Below, piece after piece: positions 32,726-40,813 of a stretch of DNA of 64,000 nt. A program made the position numbers and the translations under genes. The DNA comes from RUG334 sp045599645. Lineage in GTDB: Bacteria > Muiribacteriota > Ozemobacteria > Ozemobacterales > Ozemobacteraceae. The notes under the pieces were generated by a model, which was not told the origin of the DNA, made no database searches, and saw only the letters and a list, made by a program, of their open reading frames with translations. Where the stretch lies: contig JAZRWI010000074.1 of the NCBI GenBank assembly GCA_045599645.1, positions 1 to 64,000 of the forward strand, in the 5' to 3' direction. The stretch's first letter is position 1; the number at the start of each line of letters is the position of its first letter.

Positions 32726-34399
32726 ATGGCAGATAAGTTTATTTTTACAATGTATGGTCTTAACAAATACTACGGACAGAAGCATGTTCTCAAAGACATC
32801 AGCATAAGCTTCTTCCCGGGTGCTAAGATTGGTATAGTAGGCTCCAACGGGGCTGGTAAAAGTACTATTCTGCGCATCATGGCTGGCGTAGACAAAGAAT
32901 TTCAGGGGCATGCTGAAATTACACCAGGCTACAAGGTTGGCTTTGTTCCTCAGGAACCTCAGCTTGAAATGGGCAAAACTGTAAGACAGAACATTGAAGC
33001 CGCTTTCAAGGAAACCTACGATATTATCAATGAATATAATGAGCTTTCAACCGCTATGTGCGATATGGATCCTGAGCAGATGGACAAGGCCATGGAAAAA
33101 ATGGCTAAGCTCCAGGATAAGATTGATGCTGCCGGCGGCTGGGAACTTGATACAAAGCTGAATGTGGCTGCCAATGCTCTGGTTCTGCCTCCAGACGATA
33201 TGCTTGTTGATAACCTTTCTGGTGGGGAAAAGCGCCGCGTAGCTCTCTGCCGTGCATTACTCGAACAGCCCGACCTGCTTCTTCTCGACGAACCGACAAA
33301 CCACTTGGATGCCCAGACTGTAGCTTGGCTTGAAAACTACCTTAAGGACTACCCTGGCACTGTTATTATTTCTACTCACGACCGTTATTTCCTCGATAAC
33401 ATCACTAAGTGGATTCTTGAACTTGAAGATGGTTACGGCCTTCCATTCGAAGGCAACTATAGTTCCTGGCTTGCTCAGAAGCTTCAGATTCTTGCCAATT
33501 CTGAAAAGAAGGAATCTGCACGCAGAAAGTCACTTGACCGTGAATTGAAGTGGATACGCATGAACACTGGTGACAGACACGAACTCAGCCGCGAACGTCT
33601 CTCTCATTTTGAAGACCTTGTCACAAAGGAACGCGCTGAAGACCGTGGCGATGAAACAGTTATCCAGATTGCTCCAGCAGAACATCTTGGTGAACAGGTT
33701 GTTGACTTTAAGGGAGTTTGCAAGGGCTTTGGCGAAAACAAGCTCATGGAAGACTGCAGTTTTAAGCTTCCGAAGGGTGCTGTTGTTGGTATTATCGGTC
33801 CAAACGGCGCTGGTAAGACTACAATGTTCAAGATGATTGCCGGCACTGAAAAGCCAGATTCTGGTGAAGTTGTTGTTGGTGATACTGTCAAGTATGCATG
33901 GGTTGACCAGCATCGCGACTGCCTTGATCCAAACAAGACTGTTTATGACGAAATCAGCGATGGCCTTGATGATATTCAGTTCGGTAAAATCAAGATTAAT
34001 TCACGTTCTTACTGTGGTCGCTTCGGCTTCAAGGGAACTGACCAGCAGAAGCTTGTTGGTAATCTCTCGGGTGGTGAACGCAACCGTGTTCATCTGGCCA
34101 AGATTGTTAAATCTGGCGGAAACCTGCTGATGCTCGACGAACCTACAAATGACCTCGACGTTAATACCTTACGTCTTTTGGAAGATGCTATAAGTGATTT
34201 TGCTGGTTGCGCACTGGTAATCAGCCACGACCGTTTCTTCCTTAACAGAATTTGTACACACCTTCTGATTTTCGAAGGTAATGCAAAGGTTACATGGTTT
34301 GAAGGAAACTTCGAAGATTACGAAAACATGTATCTGAAGAAGCTTGGAACTGCTGCACAGGAAGGCCGTCGCGCCAAGTTCCGCCGCTTCTCACTGTAA
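32726..34399 (+). CDS. ettA: ABC-F translation factor EttA
   Basis: This is a 557-residue soluble ABC-F ATPase that binds the ribosomal E site and links translation to energy state. Two nucleotide-binding domains lie at ~6-260 and ~325-545: Walker A GSNGAGKS and GPNGAGKT, signatures LSGGEKRRVALCRALL and LSGGERNRVHLAKIV, Walker B LLLLDEPTNHLD and LLMLDEPTNDLD. The interdomain linker and the C-terminal RRAKFRRFSL (EttA proteins end in a similar basic helix) fit EttA rather than Uup. GAGGAAC upstream of the ATG is the ribosome site. It diverges from folC. Confidence 0.93.
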   Translation: MADKFIFTMYGLNKYYGQKHVLKDISISFFPGAKIGIVGSNGAGKSTILRIMAGVDKEFQGHAEITPGYKVGFVPQEPQLEMGKTVRQNIEAAFKETYDIINEYNELSTAMCDMDPEQMDKAMEKMAKLQDKIDAAGGWELDTKLNVAANALVLPPDDMLVDNLSGGEKRRVALCRALLEQPDLLLLDEPTNHLDAQTVAWLENYLKDYPGTVIISTHDRYFLDNITKWILELEDGYGLPFEGNYSSWLAQKLQILANSEKKESARRKSLDRELKWIRMNTGDRHELSRERLSHFEDLVTKERAEDRGDETVIQIAPAEHLGEQVVDFKGVCKGFGENKLMEDCSFKLPKGAVVGIIGPNGAGKTTMFKMIAGTEKPDSGEVVVGDTVKYAWVDQHRDCLDPNKTVYDEISDGLDDIQFGKIKINSRSYCGRFGFKGTDQQKLVGNLSGGERNRVHLAKIVKSGGNLLMLDEPTNDLDVNTLRLLEDAISDFAGCALVISHDRFFLNRICTHLLIFEGNAKVTWFEGNFEDYENMYLKKLGTAAQEGRRAKFRRFSL

Positions 34400-34611
34400 C
34401 TTAAGCAACGGATAACAGGATGAGAGCGGATAAACAGCCGAACAGCCAGGAATTTTAGCCTCGGTTTTAGATAGTTTCTGCTTCTCCTAGCCCATCTTAC
34501 TGCCAAGTGTTAGTCTGTAGGAAAATTAAGCCCTTCCTCCTTCAGGGGGAAGGTGGCACAGCGAAGCTGTGACGAATGCGGGGTTCTGTGGAACTAAGCT
34601 TTTTTTACAGT
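34400..34611. other. Intergenic region with two small hairpins
   Basis: It lies between the convergent ettA and HAD genes. CTTCCTCC-ttca-GGGGGAAG (34533-34552) and CACAGC-gaa-GCTGTG (34557-34571) are adjacent hairpins without a T run. No ORF or promoter was seen. Confidence 0.5.
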
Positions 34612-35445
34612 CTAGCATTTATTGCATAACCACTGTTTTATTGCTGCGGCGAAGCCGTCGTCGGCGTTGGAGAGAGTTACCTTGAACCTTTTTTTAAGGT
34701 CTTCAGGGGAGTTTTCCATGATATAGGATGTGGCTGTCCATTCAAGCATGTGAATGTCATTGTAGTCGTTGCCTAAGCTGACTGTATTTTCCCATGGAAT
34801 GTTAAGATAGTTGCAGAGCCACTCTGCGCCTTTCCCTTTCGAAACACCCTTGGGAAAAACTTCTATCCAGGTATACCCCTGATTGAGCGGGCTTGTTGCT
34901 CTGATGAAACTCAGATGCTTATAGCGTTCCCGAAGCTCGTCAAGCATATATAGCTGTTCGTCTTTTATTATAGCCAATAACTGTGTGGCTGATTGAAGCT
35001 TTTTTATCAGTTCTTCATTACCTTCTATGGCATAATCCTTAAGCCAGTGAAGTCTTGAAATAAGATCGAGTGACTTGGTAGGGCCAGAAAACCAATAGAA
35101 GAAATGATTTTCCGGAATAGGGAAGTGAACAGAGAAATCAACCTGCTTATTACGGAAATAATCTGTCAGAACTAAAATATCATCGTGAGAAAGCTCATGA
35201 CGACACAGCATTTTCTCATTGGCAAATTCGCAGATTCCTGCACCTGAAGAAAATATCAGGTAGTCAAAGGGAAGGTTTCGCGGAACTACTTCTCTTGAAG
35301 AATCAAGGGTTCTTCCTGTGCAAACTGCTCTTGCTATACCATTCTGGTGCAATAGCTCAAGAGCATCAATGCTGGCCTGATTGATTTTGCCGGCAGGGTT
35401 CAGGAAAGTCCCATCAAGGTCGGTAAGCATTAGTCCTTTATACAT
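34612..35445 (-). CDS. HAD-superfamily Cof-type phosphatase
   Basis: This is a 277-residue phosphatase with all four HAD motifs: MLTDLDGTFLNP (nucleophile Asp at ~residue 9), VCTGRT (Thr/Ser), the Lys in GVSKGKGAEWL (~200) and SLGNDYNDIHML (Asp pair, ~220). The large C2-type cap between motifs II and III places it in the Cof/YbiV group acting on sugar phosphates or similar metabolites. It starts 9 bp after the gene at 35455 in a two-gene minus-strand operon. Confidence 0.9.
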   Translation of the reverse strand: MYKGLMLTDLDGTFLNPAGKINQASIDALELLHQNGIARAVCTGRTLDSSREVVPRNLPFDYLIFSSGAGICEFANEKMLCRHELSHDDILVLTDYFRNKQVDFSVHFPIPENHFFYWFSGPTKSLDLISRLHWLKDYAIEGNEELIKKLQSATQLLAIIKDEQLYMLDELRERYKHLSFIRATSPLNQGYTWIEVFPKGVSKGKGAEWLCNYLNIPWENTVSLGNDYNDIHMLEWTATSYIMENSPEDLKKRFKVTLSNADDGFAAAIKQWLCNKC

Positions 35446-35454
35446 AAGCTTATT

Positions 35455-35961
35455 CTAATCTTCTTCGCCTTTGGCCAATTTTACAAGAGCTTCTTCAATA
35501 CGTCCTCTGAATTCGGGATTAGCTTTGGATGGGAGCTGTAAAAAAGACTCTGGTGCATTTTTCCTGATTTCCAGAATGATTTTCATTAAGGTTTCAATCT
35601 GAATTTCGCCCCATAAAGGTCCTTTTTGGAAATCTATGGCAATTGCATTATCCAGAATGAAAAAGCCCAGGTCATATAGACTTCCTCTATTCAGCTTAAA
35701 GGTTGCTGAAATAAAATGAAATGGCTTTCCGAGACGTTTGCATACAAACTCTGCTGCATTTCCTACTTCATCAATACCAACTTCGTCCTGGGCTTCATAG
35801 CTGTAAACTGTCGGCATTCCACGAAGACGCCTGGAACTTGAGCGTATGAAATTATAGCCGGCGATAACCTGTTCTGATGAAAGTCCGCAAATGCAGATTT
35901 CAGGGTAGGTTCCGTCGTCTATATCAAAAATATCATGCGTTGTATTCCACAGCCATCCCAT
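35455..35961 (-). CDS. Hypothetical protein in operon with the HAD phosphatase
   Basis: This is about 168 residues, no family recognised. It begins MGMGWLWNTTHDIFDIDDG and contains FIRSSSRRLRGMPTVYSYEAQDEVGIDEVGNAAEFVCKRLG and DFQKGPLWGEIQIETLMKIILEIRK. It is mixed alpha/beta, acidic, with no signal peptide. The frame could start at a TTG at 35982, but that has no ribosome site; ATG 35961 is taken with low certainty. Upstream lie period-7 repeats, so no clear promoter is visible. Confidence 0.65.
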   Translation of the reverse strand: MGWLWNTTHDIFDIDDGTYPEICICGLSSEQVIAGYNFIRSSSRRLRGMPTVYSYEAQDEVGIDEVGNAAEFVCKRLGKPFHFISATFKLNRGSLYDLGFFILDNAIAIDFQKGPLWGEIQIETLMKIILEIRKNAPESFLQLPSKANPEFRGRIEEALVKLAKGEED

Positions 35962-35993
35962 ACCTATATTATCGGCAGCCAACGGAGAGAAGA

Positions 35994-36126
35994 TTAGTCG
36001 GAAGTCGGAAGTCGGAAGCCTGAAGCCTGAAGCCTGAAGCTGTTAGCCTAAAGCTTAAAAGCTTAAAGCTTAAAGCTTAAAGCTTATTGAAACATACCTT
36101 ATACTCGTTATACTCGTTATACTCGC
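35994..36126. repeat. Period-7 repeats (GAAGTCG, GAAGCCT, TTAAAGC) plus a 9-mer run
   Basis: GAAGTCG x2, GAAGCCT x3 and TTAAAGC x5 follow one another with the same seven-base rhythm. After ACATACC, TATACTCGT repeats three times (36099-36125). It lies between divergent genes. Confidence 0.8.
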
Positions 36127-36143
36127 TACTTATTGTAACCACC

Positions 36144-36172
36144 TTGCGGTTTTTGAAAAATTTGCTTATAAT
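36144..36172 (+). promoter_or_regulatory. Promoter of the large secreted protein gene
   Basis: -35 TTGCGG (36144-36149), 17-bp spacer, -10 TATAAT (36167-36172). CGGAG at 36207-36211 precedes the ATG at 36219. Confidence 0.72.
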
Positions 36173-36218
36173 TGTATATCTATTCACTCAACGTATGTAC
36201 ATAAAACGGAGTAAAAAC

Positions 36219-38792
36219 ATGAAGAAACGCACATTACGTGTGGTTGCCGCAGTTCTGGCATTTGTGCTGTTTTTTGAACCTATAGCAGTTCAAGCAGTTA
36301 GAGCAGCAGAAACCAAGACAAACGGCGAATTACCACAGCCAACTGTTATTACAGAAGACGCTGGTTTAATGGACCCGGATGATATCCTGGCTCCTCACGA
36401 CTATCTTGAACAGATGCTCGATTTCCGTGGCCATAACCAGCAGGAAGTTGAACTCAGAGCCTGGGGTGAATGGCAGGAACTTATTAACTCTGCTTATCTC
36501 GTAATCGACGAAGGCGCTACTGACGTTTTCGGTCTCTATGATGCTTTGACTATTATGAAGACCGTTAAGTCCACAACCTGCTCTGTTGGTGACGTTATTG
36601 GTAATGTTGCTAAGTATGCTCATATGACTGCAGCATTCATGGAAAAGCTTACTAAGACTAACCGTGCAAAAACAGCTTTGAGCTGCTGGTCACGCATGAA
36701 CAAGTGGACAGAAAAATGTGTTGAACTCTGTAAGAAAAGTAAATCATTGGATTTCCTTTCTTTCTGTTGTCCTCCAACTAGCTGGCACAATGCAAAGAAT
36801 ACAGCTAAGGGTATGGACCAGTATTGGCATTGGCTCCAGAAAAAGGGTGGCAAGGATGTTAATACTGAACTTACTAATGCTCAGGGTATAGCCCGTTCAA
36901 TCGGTATAGGCTTTGCTGTTATCGGCACTGTTCTTGCTGTTTGGACATACGCTAAGAATGAAGATACACAGGTTGGCAGATGGTCTTATGACAGAACCAA
37001 AAAGCTTGTTGCTGTTGGTCTTGCTGCTGCTGGTATCGTAGCAATGTTCTGTATTCCGATAGTTGGCCAGGTTCTTGCAATTATCACTGCTATCTGGGGC
37101 GTAATTACATACTTTGGCGATATGATCGGCGAATTCAATAAGCAGTGGAAGAATGCATACAAGAACTCTTACTGGTATTTGTATGAAAATGACCCGGAAT
37201 TCAAGTCTTTCTATGATAACCGTGATTTATTGGTAGATGATGAAAAGTCAGCTTCTTTAATCCAGGTTGAACAGAATTATGGCGAATTCAAGGTTGCATC
37301 AGCTACTGCAGCTACTGATGATGAAGATGATACTGACGCTAGAAATGCTCGCATTTATATTGCCCTTGAAAAGAATGGCGTTCTTGCAAGCTACTACTGT
37401 AGAAGCGGTCACAAGATGCCAAGCATGACTCTTGACGAACTTATGGAACTCTGGGAAATGAAGGCTAACTACATGGCTTGGAAACCAACCGAAAAAGAAG
37501 CTAACACAAAGAGAAACTTCTTCCAGAAGATTGGTCATATTTTCAATCCAAAGACTGCTATCAGCTGGGTTGCAGATAAGTTTGCCTCTAAGGGTTATAA
37601 GGATATGATTGAAGAAAACAATATCGAAAGAGTTTACTTCAATCCAGATTTTGTCCTTATGAAGAAATATCAGAACTTTGTTACTGCCAACAGACTTGTT
37701 GAACAGGACGAATTCTATCGTGCTATCGGTCTCAGAATCGAACAGTCTCCGTTTAACTACATCCCGTTAGTTGGCATTGACACCAGCAAGTGGAATATCG
37801 ACCTCTTCCATGAAGCTTTTGCCTGTGACTCATTCATCGTTGGTCAGAAGGAAATGGCAGCTCTTCATAACCAGTTCGAACTCGCTGTTGAAAGCCTTGA
37901 TGATAACATCGATGAAACCGACAAGCTTATTAAAAAGCTTGATAAGAATGAAATCCCTCATGCCAAGAAGGTAAGAGAATTTCTTGATGACTTTGCTGAA
38001 GCTTATAAGAATGACCCGAAGAAGGTTAACAAAAAGCTCTTCAATAAGGCTGATGATTTGATGGAATTTGAATGGGACAAGAAGAAAGACAAGACTCCTG
38101 AAAATCTTCTTGAAGCTTGCCATGACAGTCTTGAAAAGGCTTTGATGTATGAACCACTGGCTCTCAGCCAGAAGGGTGCAGAAATGGTTCTTCTTACCAT
38201 TACTGTTAAGCAGCATCTTGACATGGCTACCCTTATGAATGCTTACATTGATGAAAAATGGCAGGCCCTTAAGACCTTCGACCAGGATTTCAAGAATGAA
38301 GATTTCAAGCTTTACCTGAAGGAAGGCACTTTCCTGAACGTAAAGGGTAAGACATTCCTTGACTGGCTGGCTGAACTTTATCCTGCATATGAAGATGCTG
38401 AAAAGACTTTGAAGCTCATGGAAAAGGATGTTAATAAATATAACAAGCTCGCAGATAAAGGCGCTTCAGACAAAAGAACCGCTTTCTTATGGATTAAGAA
38501 ATCTGTAGCTACTCCAATTGATCTTGTAGAAAAAATCAATGACGAACTCAAGGCTTGGAAGGACACCATCGAAGCTTGGTCAGAAATCTCTTCTGATGCA
38601 AATGTAAAGGTTGTTCTTGCTGAAAACACTGAATTTGCAGATAAGGTTCTTAGCAAATATGATGTTTCTAAGTTCCGTCTCGAATCTCTTGATCCGGATG
38701 ACGATTCTGTAGAAGATATCGACCTTCCACCATACGTTCTCTCTGACTCTCTCGCAGTAGAAGGTGCAGCAGACGTCCTCTTAGGTGACTAA
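36219..38792 (+). CDS. Large secreted helical protein with a hydrophobic hairpin
   Basis: This is an 857-residue exported protein of no recognised family. Start 36219 was chosen over an upstream Met because CGGAG is well placed and the product then opens with a signal peptide (MKKRTLRVVAAVLAFVLFFEPIAVQA). Residues ~226-243 (GIGFAVIGTVLAVWTY) and ~263-300 (VAVGLAAAGIVAMFC, IVGQVLAIITAIWGVITYFG) are hydrophobic, separated by a short charged loop. Nearly everything else is long amphipathic helix rich in Lys, Asp and Glu, with Leu-spaced coiled-coil stretches near 560-720. A soluble helical body carrying one membrane hairpin resembles alpha-helical pore-forming toxins, but that is only a shape argument. 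Confidence 0.7.
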   Translation: MKKRTLRVVAAVLAFVLFFEPIAVQAVRAAETKTNGELPQPTVITEDAGLMDPDDILAPHDYLEQMLDFRGHNQQEVELRAWGEWQELINSAYLVIDEGATDVFGLYDALTIMKTVKSTTCSVGDVIGNVAKYAHMTAAFMEKLTKTNRAKTALSCWSRMNKWTEKCVELCKKSKSLDFLSFCCPPTSWHNAKNTAKGMDQYWHWLQKKGGKDVNTELTNAQGIARSIGIGFAVIGTVLAVWTYAKNEDTQVGRWSYDRTKKLVAVGLAAAGIVAMFCIPIVGQVLAIITAIWGVITYFGDMIGEFNKQWKNAYKNSYWYLYENDPEFKSFYDNRDLLVDDEKSASLIQVEQNYGEFKVASATAATDDEDDTDARNARIYIALEKNGVLASYYCRSGHKMPSMTLDELMELWEMKANYMAWKPTEKEANTKRNFFQKIGHIFNPKTAISWVADKFASKGYKDMIEENNIERVYFNPDFVLMKKYQNFVTANRLVEQDEFYRAIGLRIEQSPFNYIPLVGIDTSKWNIDLFHEAFACDSFIVGQKEMAALHNQFELAVESLDDNIDETDKLIKKLDKNEIPHAKKVREFLDDFAEAYKNDPKKVNKKLFNKADDLMEFEWDKKKDKTPENLLEACHDSLEKALMYEPLALSQKGAEMVLLTITVKQHLDMATLMNAYIDEKWQALKTFDQDFKNEDFKLYLKEGTFLNVKGKTFLDWLAELYPAYEDAEKTLKLMEKDVNKYNKLADKGASDKRTAFLWIKKSVATPIDLVEKINDELKAWKDTIEAWSEISSDANVKVVLAENTEFADKVLSKYDVSKFRLESLDPDDDSVEDIDLPPYVLSDSLAVEGAADVLLGD

Positions 38793-38797
38793 AATCT

Positions 38798-38833
38798 AAA
38801 AAAGGCGCCAACAACCGTTGGTGCCTTTTTTTT
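38798..38833 (+). terminator. Terminator of the large secreted protein gene
   Basis: AAAAAAGGCGCCAAC (38798-38812), loop AACC, GTTGGTGCCTTTTTT, then more T. Confidence 0.92.
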
Positions 38834-38840
38834 ACATTGA

Positions 38841-39387
38841 TTAGATATTGAATATTAGGTATTAGGTATTAGGTATTAGGTATTAGGTATTAGGTATTAG
38901 CACCAAACCCAATCCTGAAATTATGCATTATGAATTCTCAATTCTCAATTCTCAATTCTCAATTGTGCATTATGAATTAGGTATTAGGTCTTAGGTCTTA
39001 GGTCTTAGGTATTAGGTATTAGCACCAAACCCAATTCTGATATTATGCATCATGAATTATGCATTATGCATTATGAATTATGCATTATGCATTATGAATT
39101 ATGAATTATGAATTATGAATTATGAATTGTGAATTAGGTATTAGGTATTGGGTATTAGGTATTAGGTATTAGGTATTAGGTATTAGCCCCAAACCCAATC
39201 TAACAATTATGCATTATGAATTCTCAATTCTCAATTCTCAATTGTGCATTATGAATTAGGTATTAGGTATTAGGTATTAGGTATTGGGTATTAGGTATTA
39301 GCACCAAAACCAATTCTGAAATTATGCATTATGAATTATGAATTATGCATTATGAATTATGAATTATGAATTGTGAATTATAAAAAT
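38841..39387. repeat. Composite period-7 repeat array (~545 bp)
   Basis: Runs of TTAGGTA, ATTATGA/ATTATGC and ATTCTCA alternate with a constant AGCACCAAACCCAAT...-type spacer in about four higher-order units of 100-160 bp. It is the largest array in the window and runs straight into the start of the NTPase gene at 39388. No ORF is seen in it. Confidence 0.85.
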
Positions 39388-39867
39388 ATGATATATATAC
39401 TGACCGGACCAATCAACACAGGCAAAACCTCATGGCTGATTGACGATTTTAAAAAACGAAAAAATGCAGACGGCTTTGCTTGCCGCAAGGTAAGAATTGA
39501 CGGCGTGCATATCGGCTATGAATTAGTTCATCTCAAAACAGGCGAGACCTGCCAGTTTATCCGAAAAATTGAACATATACCAGAAGACTGGAACGAAGCA
39601 TTCAGATTAGGAATACACTATAGCTTTAACAAAGAAGGACATGCCTTTGCTACAAAAATAACTGATGACGCTTTGAATAATAAGGTTGATTTTTTCTACC
39701 TTGATGAGGTGGCGCACCTTGAATTAAAGGGGCAGGGCTTCGCTGATATTTTGAAACGCGTTCTTGCAGCAAAAATAGATATGCTGCTGGTAGTGCGTGA
39801 AGCATTGGTTGAAAAAATAACTGATACTTTTGGAATAGAAGATTACAAGGTATTAACACCAAAGTAA
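39388..39867 (+). CDS. P-loop NTPase (THEP1/NTPase_1-like)
   Basis: This is a 159-residue small P-loop protein. MIYILTGPINTGKTSWLIDDF places the Walker A loop at the extreme N-terminus, and DFFYLDEVAHLELKGQGFADILKRVL (~95-120) is the Walker B plus the DExxxLELxGxGF signature of THEP1-type nucleoside triphosphatases. DMLLVVREALVEKI follows. The substrate is unclear (family members hydrolyse NTPs or are linked to cofactor genes). ATG 39388 suits the fold better than GTG 39373. Neither has a Shine-Dalgarno, because the period-7 repeat runs up to the start. Confidence 0.78.
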   Translation: MIYILTGPINTGKTSWLIDDFKKRKNADGFACRKVRIDGVHIGYELVHLKTGETCQFIRKIEHIPEDWNEAFRLGIHYSFNKEGHAFATKITDDALNNKVDFFYLDEVAHLELKGQGFADILKRVLAAKIDMLLVVREALVEKITDTFGIEDYKVLTPK

Positions 39868-39940
39868 TTTGCAAAATTTCCTCGTAAATGCTATTTTATA
39901 AAGCAATAAAATTTAATTCACTGAAAGGTATTGTATATCT

Positions 39941-40762
39941 ATGGCTTGTACTAAGAAGACTACAAAGACTGTTAAATGTGAAAAAGCTACTAAGGCTGTA
40001 AAAGCTTCTAAGACTGCTAAAGCCGCTAAGGCTCCAGTTTATGAAGCTCCACACGTAAAGACTACTGCTGACAAGATTAGTCCATACGTTCTTGTTTGCG
40101 GTGACCCGGCCAGAGCTCTTGAAATTGCAAAACTTTGTGATTCTTATGAAGAAATCGTTTTCAACCGCGAATATCGCACATTAGTTGCAAAATATAAAGG
40201 CAAAAAGATTACAATTACCTCCCATGGCGTTGGTTCAGCTGGCGCTGCTGTCTGCTTTAACGAACTTATCAACCTCGGTGCAAAGGTTATCATCAGAATG
40301 GGAACCTGCGGCGGTATTCAGGACGGCATCGGTCAGGGTGACCATATTGTCGTTAGTGGCGCAGTCAGAGAAGATGGCGTTTCCCCATTGATGGTTCCTC
40401 TGGGATACCCTGCAATTGCAGACAATACCTGCTGTGATGCTCTTGTTGCTGTTTGTGAAAAGCTCAAAGCTCCATACAGGAGAGGCATTGTTCTCACTAG
40501 TGATTTGTTCTACCCATCTCAGGTTATTCCATCTTCTTTGGCTCTGTATCAGAAAGCCGGCGTTCTTGGCGCTGAAATGGAAGTTGCAACACTTCTTGTT
40601 ATCGCTTCCTTAAGAGGTGTTAAGGCTGGCGCTATTGCAACCGTTGATGGTAATCCTCTTAAATGGGATGAAGGCAACTACGACCCACACGGCACAAAGG
40701 TTGCTGAAGGCAAGAAGAGAATGCTCAAGATTGGCTTGGATGCCATTATAAAATTAATGTAA
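39941..40762 (+). CDS. Uridine/purine nucleoside phosphorylase-like enzyme with a Lys-rich tail
   Basis: This is a 273-residue PNP_UDP_1-family enzyme that splits nucleosides with phosphate. YVLVCGDPARALEIAKLCD (~49-67), FNREYRTLVAKYKGKKITITSHGVGSAGAAVCFNELINLGAKVIIRMGTCGGIQDGI and VLGAEMEVATLLVIASLRGVKAGAIATVDGN cover the phosphate, ribose and base sites. Residues 2-32 (TKKTTKTVKCEKATKAVKAS...) form a very basic Lys/Ala/Thr tail that ordinary family members lack and that resembles histone H1-like tails. GAAAGG at ~39924 supports this start, so the tail is real. Base specificity is not clear. Confidence 0.87.
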   Translation: MACTKKTTKTVKCEKATKAVKASKTAKAAKAPVYEAPHVKTTADKISPYVLVCGDPARALEIAKLCDSYEEIVFNREYRTLVAKYKGKKITITSHGVGSAGAAVCFNELINLGAKVIIRMGTCGGIQDGIGQGDHIVVSGAVREDGVSPLMVPLGYPAIADNTCCDALVAVCEKLKAPYRRGIVLTSDLFYPSQVIPSSLALYQKAGVLGAEMEVATLLVIASLRGVKAGAIATVDGNPLKWDEGNYDPHGTKVAEGKKRMLKIGLDAIIKLM

Positions 40763-40772
40763 GAAAGAAGAA

Positions 40773-40808
40773 TAAATTTGCTGGTTCAGCGTAGCCGGCA
40801 AATTTGCT
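40773..40808 (+). repeat. Intergenic hairpin of the array type
   Basis: AAATTTGC-TGGttcagcgtaGCC-GGCAAATTT is a near-perfect stem between the phosphorylase and phosphatase genes, similar in design to the variable hairpins elsewhere. There is no T run. Confidence 0.5.
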
Positions 40809-40813
40809 CTAAT

